From: Dissophora ornata
Lineage: Eukaryota; Mortierellomycota; Mortierellomycetes; Mortierellales; Mortierellaceae
Length of the DNA stretch: 20,128 nt
Direction of reading: 5' to 3'
Assembly: GCA_025201705.1 (NCBI GenBank)
Contig: MU617179.1
Span: 1-20,128, forward strand
Shown here: piece by piece, positions 18,284 to 20,128 of the stretch
How the letters are laid out: each line of letters opens with the position of its first letter
How positions within the stretch are numbered: position 1 is the stretch's first letter
Notes under the pieces: model-generated
What the model saw: only the letters and a program-made list of their open reading frames with translations
Database searches by the model: none
What the model was told of the DNA's origin: nothing
Translations under genes and position numbers: made by a program

Positions 18284-19327
18284 ATGGAGGGCCTCAAACA
18301 GTTTAATAATAATAATAGTAGTAGTATAGGACTCAACTTCCCTCTCGACAACTTTGCCTCGAGCCCCATTCGCCGTGTCCAGCAGCCCAACATCTTGGCT
18401 ATCTGTATTGCTGATGAGGCCATCAAGGGCCCTCAGTGCTATGTTTACTCTACCTGTAAGTAGACGGTGTGATCCTCGAATGCAACATGCCTCTGATCTC
18501 AAGTTATAACACGCGACTTACTCAGGTGTTTATTGTTACTCGTTTGTCAAATTAGTGGAAGGCAGAGGCCAGTGGCGGCCCTGACATCGCTATTAATGAT
18601 TGCGCGATAAAGCTCACAGGCCTCAGTGGCAGCAGGGCCTGTGAGCCAATTCGCCAAGCCGGTGTCTCGGAGGAGCAGACAGCTTTGTTTGTGAGAGAAA
18701 TGAAGCAGTTCAGCGCCTCGAACAGCGATGACGCCGTCCAAACCCCTATTATGAGTCTGGAAACGGAAGAGGAAGAGTTGAAGGATGTGAAGATTGATGC
18801 AACGTTGATGATTACTTCAAACGATTCAAAGATGAACACTTGGTTCGGATTTGTGTCTGAGGGTGCGTTGTTCTTGAGAGGCAATGGATGGGATGATATG
18901 GATATTCGCGAGGTAAGAAAGGGTTGGATGAATTGGCGATGGTTCCCGCTCGTACTGAGATTGTGTATACAACCGGATCCTAATTTATTATGCTTTTCAT
19001 CATCTCTTGACAATGCAGAGTGTTGTTGCTGCGCTTGATCTAGCGGAGGAGCAGCTCGGATGTCAAGCAGTCTATCTCTGCCTTGAGAAGAGCAATCCCA
19101 ATCTTGGTATGTGGTTGTTTATTACTTGTCCTTTTCTGTGCATGCTTGTTTTGATTTGTCATACCTTGCATACTGACGTTTGCTTTGCCCATTTTCGTTC
19201 ATTTTCTTTTCTCGCACTTGCAGCTAAACTCGTGCGTACTTTGATGTACGCCGGTTTCGAGATGGTCCACCCGGGTGTTCTTGCCCATGCCGACCCCAAG
19301 TACTTGGTTCTCGGCATGGATCTCTAA
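18284..19327 (+). CDS. OAZ1: Ornithine decarboxylase antizyme, expressed by programmed +1 ribosomal frameshift
   Basis: Antizyme binds ornithine decarboxylase monomers, inhibits them and sends them to the proteasome without ubiquitin; it also limits polyamine uptake. Exons are 18284-18455, 18556-18912, 19019-19106 and 19224-19327. Frame 0 runs 66 codons from ATG to CCC (18579-18581), then meets TGA (18582-18584). Skipping the T and reading from GAC (18583) gives 110 codons to the end of exon 2, then 63 more, for 239 residues (human 228). The antizyme domain is in the second frame: MNTWFGFVSEGALFLRG, DLAEEQLGCQAVYLCLEKSN, then AKLVRTLMYAGFEMVHPGV, which match the family's C-terminal half. Apart from this TGA all exons join in phase. 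A conventional gene finder would probably call only the downstream part. Efficiency is expected to rise with polyamines, from family knowledge. Confidence 0.9.
18579..18585 (+). promoter_or_regulatory. Programmed +1 frameshift site CCC-TGA-C
   Basis: The zero-frame codons before the site are CAG TGG CGG CCC, then TGA. The second antizyme frame is open from GAC, one base on. In this family the ribosome slips +1 at the last sense codon while the slow UGA occupies the A site. UCC-UGA is the common site and GCG-UGA is used in baker's yeast; CCC-UGA is a less common form, to the best of my knowledge. Confidence 0.85.
18586..18646 (+). promoter_or_regulatory. Two consecutive RNA hairpins downstream of the antizyme frameshift site
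   Basis: Hairpin A pairs ATCGC (18586-18590) with GCGAT (18604-18608), starting one base after the TGA. Hairpin B pairs GCTCACAGGCC (18612-18622) with GGCCTGTGAGC (18636-18646): eleven perfect pairs, plus a possible T-G pair, around an 11-nt loop. TGGC in that loop (18627-18630) could also pair with GCCA at 18653-18656. Animal antizyme mRNAs carry a 3' pseudoknot that stimulates frameshifting; a similar role here is inference. Confidence 0.5.
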
Positions 19328-20128
19328 AAGTAGAATTCCTCCCCTGATTGACCCTTGAAGCGTTTCTTATTACACCCACCTTTCGTGTGTTTTTGGTCAA
19401 TTTTGTGTTTTCCTCTTTTTACTTGCGTCATTTTTTTCTTTCCCTTTGAATCTCTCCTCATCCAGATATCATAATAAAAATAATATAAAAAACTTCAGCC
19501 CGTACACACCCGCAAAGGTGAAAAAAAAAAGGTGCTTCGCCGAGTTTTAGTTACTTGGTGGCAAACCCATCGAGAACACAAACAACAGCATGCAGTGCGC
19601 TGTTTGTGCGCTCCACAAGCGAAAGTGTGGTGGGTGGCATATTTTTATCACTGCAGGGGAGGGAGGGTACCTCCCAGAAAAATTCATTCTCGTCTCCACG
19701 TGCATGCAAATCCGCTTTCCGAGAGGATAACGGAACAAGTGAAAGCGAGAGAGAGAGGAGGGAATGGCGAAGGTGGTCATGGATGACTGAGGTGCTTTTG
19801 TTTGACACGCTATTCCTGTCATTCAGAGAGGAAGTGGAATGGAAGAGACCAATGGCTGTCTCTCGCGCGGCCATGTTGGCGGCAAAAGAGAAGACGAGAG
19901 AGAGAGGGAGAACTCTGTTGTCATCATGCTGGATAGACTTGACGTTTGGCGTGACGAGGTAAAGTCCGAGGTTGCCCAATGCGCACTGACGCTGCGGTTG
20001 CTCGCTTACTGTCCATGTGTTGCGTTTGTGCTTCGAATGAGTGGCAACAACGCGAACACACCGTCGTCCCTCCTCTCACTGTTGGATCAAAACAAAAGTC
20101 AAGAGTGATACGGGTGTTTCTTCTTTTT
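19328..20128 (+). other. Antizyme 3' UTR and unassigned right end of window
   Basis: The first 150 bp are T-rich 3' UTR ending at a poly(A) signal. The remaining 640 bp contain a CACGTG box (19697-19702) and two purine-rich patches with GA repeats (19740-19761 and 19882-19911), which on the minus strand would be CT-rich leaders. Open frames on both strands (for example minus-strand 19979-19551) look like no protein I know. The patch may be the promoter of a gene beyond the window. Confidence 0.5.
19473..19478 (+). terminator. Poly(A) signal AATAAA of antizyme
   Basis: AATAAA lies 146 nt past the antizyme stop codon in an AT-rich stretch. Confidence 0.55.

Noticed and set aside
18284..19327. 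Antizyme as a pseudogene because of the in-frame TGA
   Set aside because: All other exons join in phase, the antizyme domain is intact, and a UGA at this position with +1 reading is the normal layout of the family.
19551..19979. 142-codon minus-strand frame and its plus-strand counterpart at the right end
   Set aside because: Ser/Leu-rich from GA/CT repeats, with frames open on both strands and no recognisable domain.

Overview
The window is a gene-dense, intron-rich piece of a nuclear fungal genome. Ten protein-coding genes and one tRNA gene can be read by joining exons at GT..AG junctions. Most introns are 85-160 nt, intergenic spaces are short, and homopolymer A/T runs and pyrimidine-rich leaders are common. 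The gene content (a Zds1 homologue, a fungal-type ATP synthase subunit j, eIF3k, a TLCD4-like TLC protein and a THYN1-like EVE protein) suggests an early-diverging fungus, most likely Mucoromycota and perhaps Mortierella-like. That placement is inference from gene content and style; no alignment was run. All coding regions belong to cellular families, and I see no transposon, virus or CRISPR array.

Layout. 435-1523 (+) is the cap-binding factor eIF4E. It converges on a block of three minus-strand genes: the E2 enzyme UBE2H/Ubc8 (3148-1922), ribosomal protein S4e (5409-3541, first exon only an ATG, two introns of about 540 nt) and a 932-residue Zds1-like protein (9296-5938). The Zds1 gene is divergent from ATP synthase subunit j (10027 onward, +) across a 730-bp spacer. 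Then come eIF3k (10976-12253, +), a TLC-domain membrane protein (12798-14233, +) and a THYN1-type EVE protein (14547-15624, +). THYN1 converges tightly on a rhodanese/TrhO-type tRNA hydroxylase homologue (17280-15706, -). A tRNA-Glu(CTC) follows on the minus strand (17963-17892). The last gene is ornithine decarboxylase antizyme (18284-19327, +). The remaining 800 bp holds no gene I can support.

The most interesting element is in the antizyme gene. After splicing, its frame-0 reading ends at an in-frame TGA (CCC TGA, 18579-18584), and the conserved antizyme domain continues in the +1 frame. This is the layout of the polyamine-responsive programmed +1 frameshift known for this family. Just downstream lie two consecutive inverted repeats, one with an 11-bp perfect stem, that could act as an RNA element. 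Three CACGTG boxes lie within 54 bp in the spacer upstream.

About half the genes serve translation or its control (eIF4E, eIF3k, RPS4, tRNA-Glu, a tRNA U34-hydroxylase homologue, frameshift-controlled antizyme). There is no sign of an operon; each gene appears to have its own promoter and poly(A) signal.
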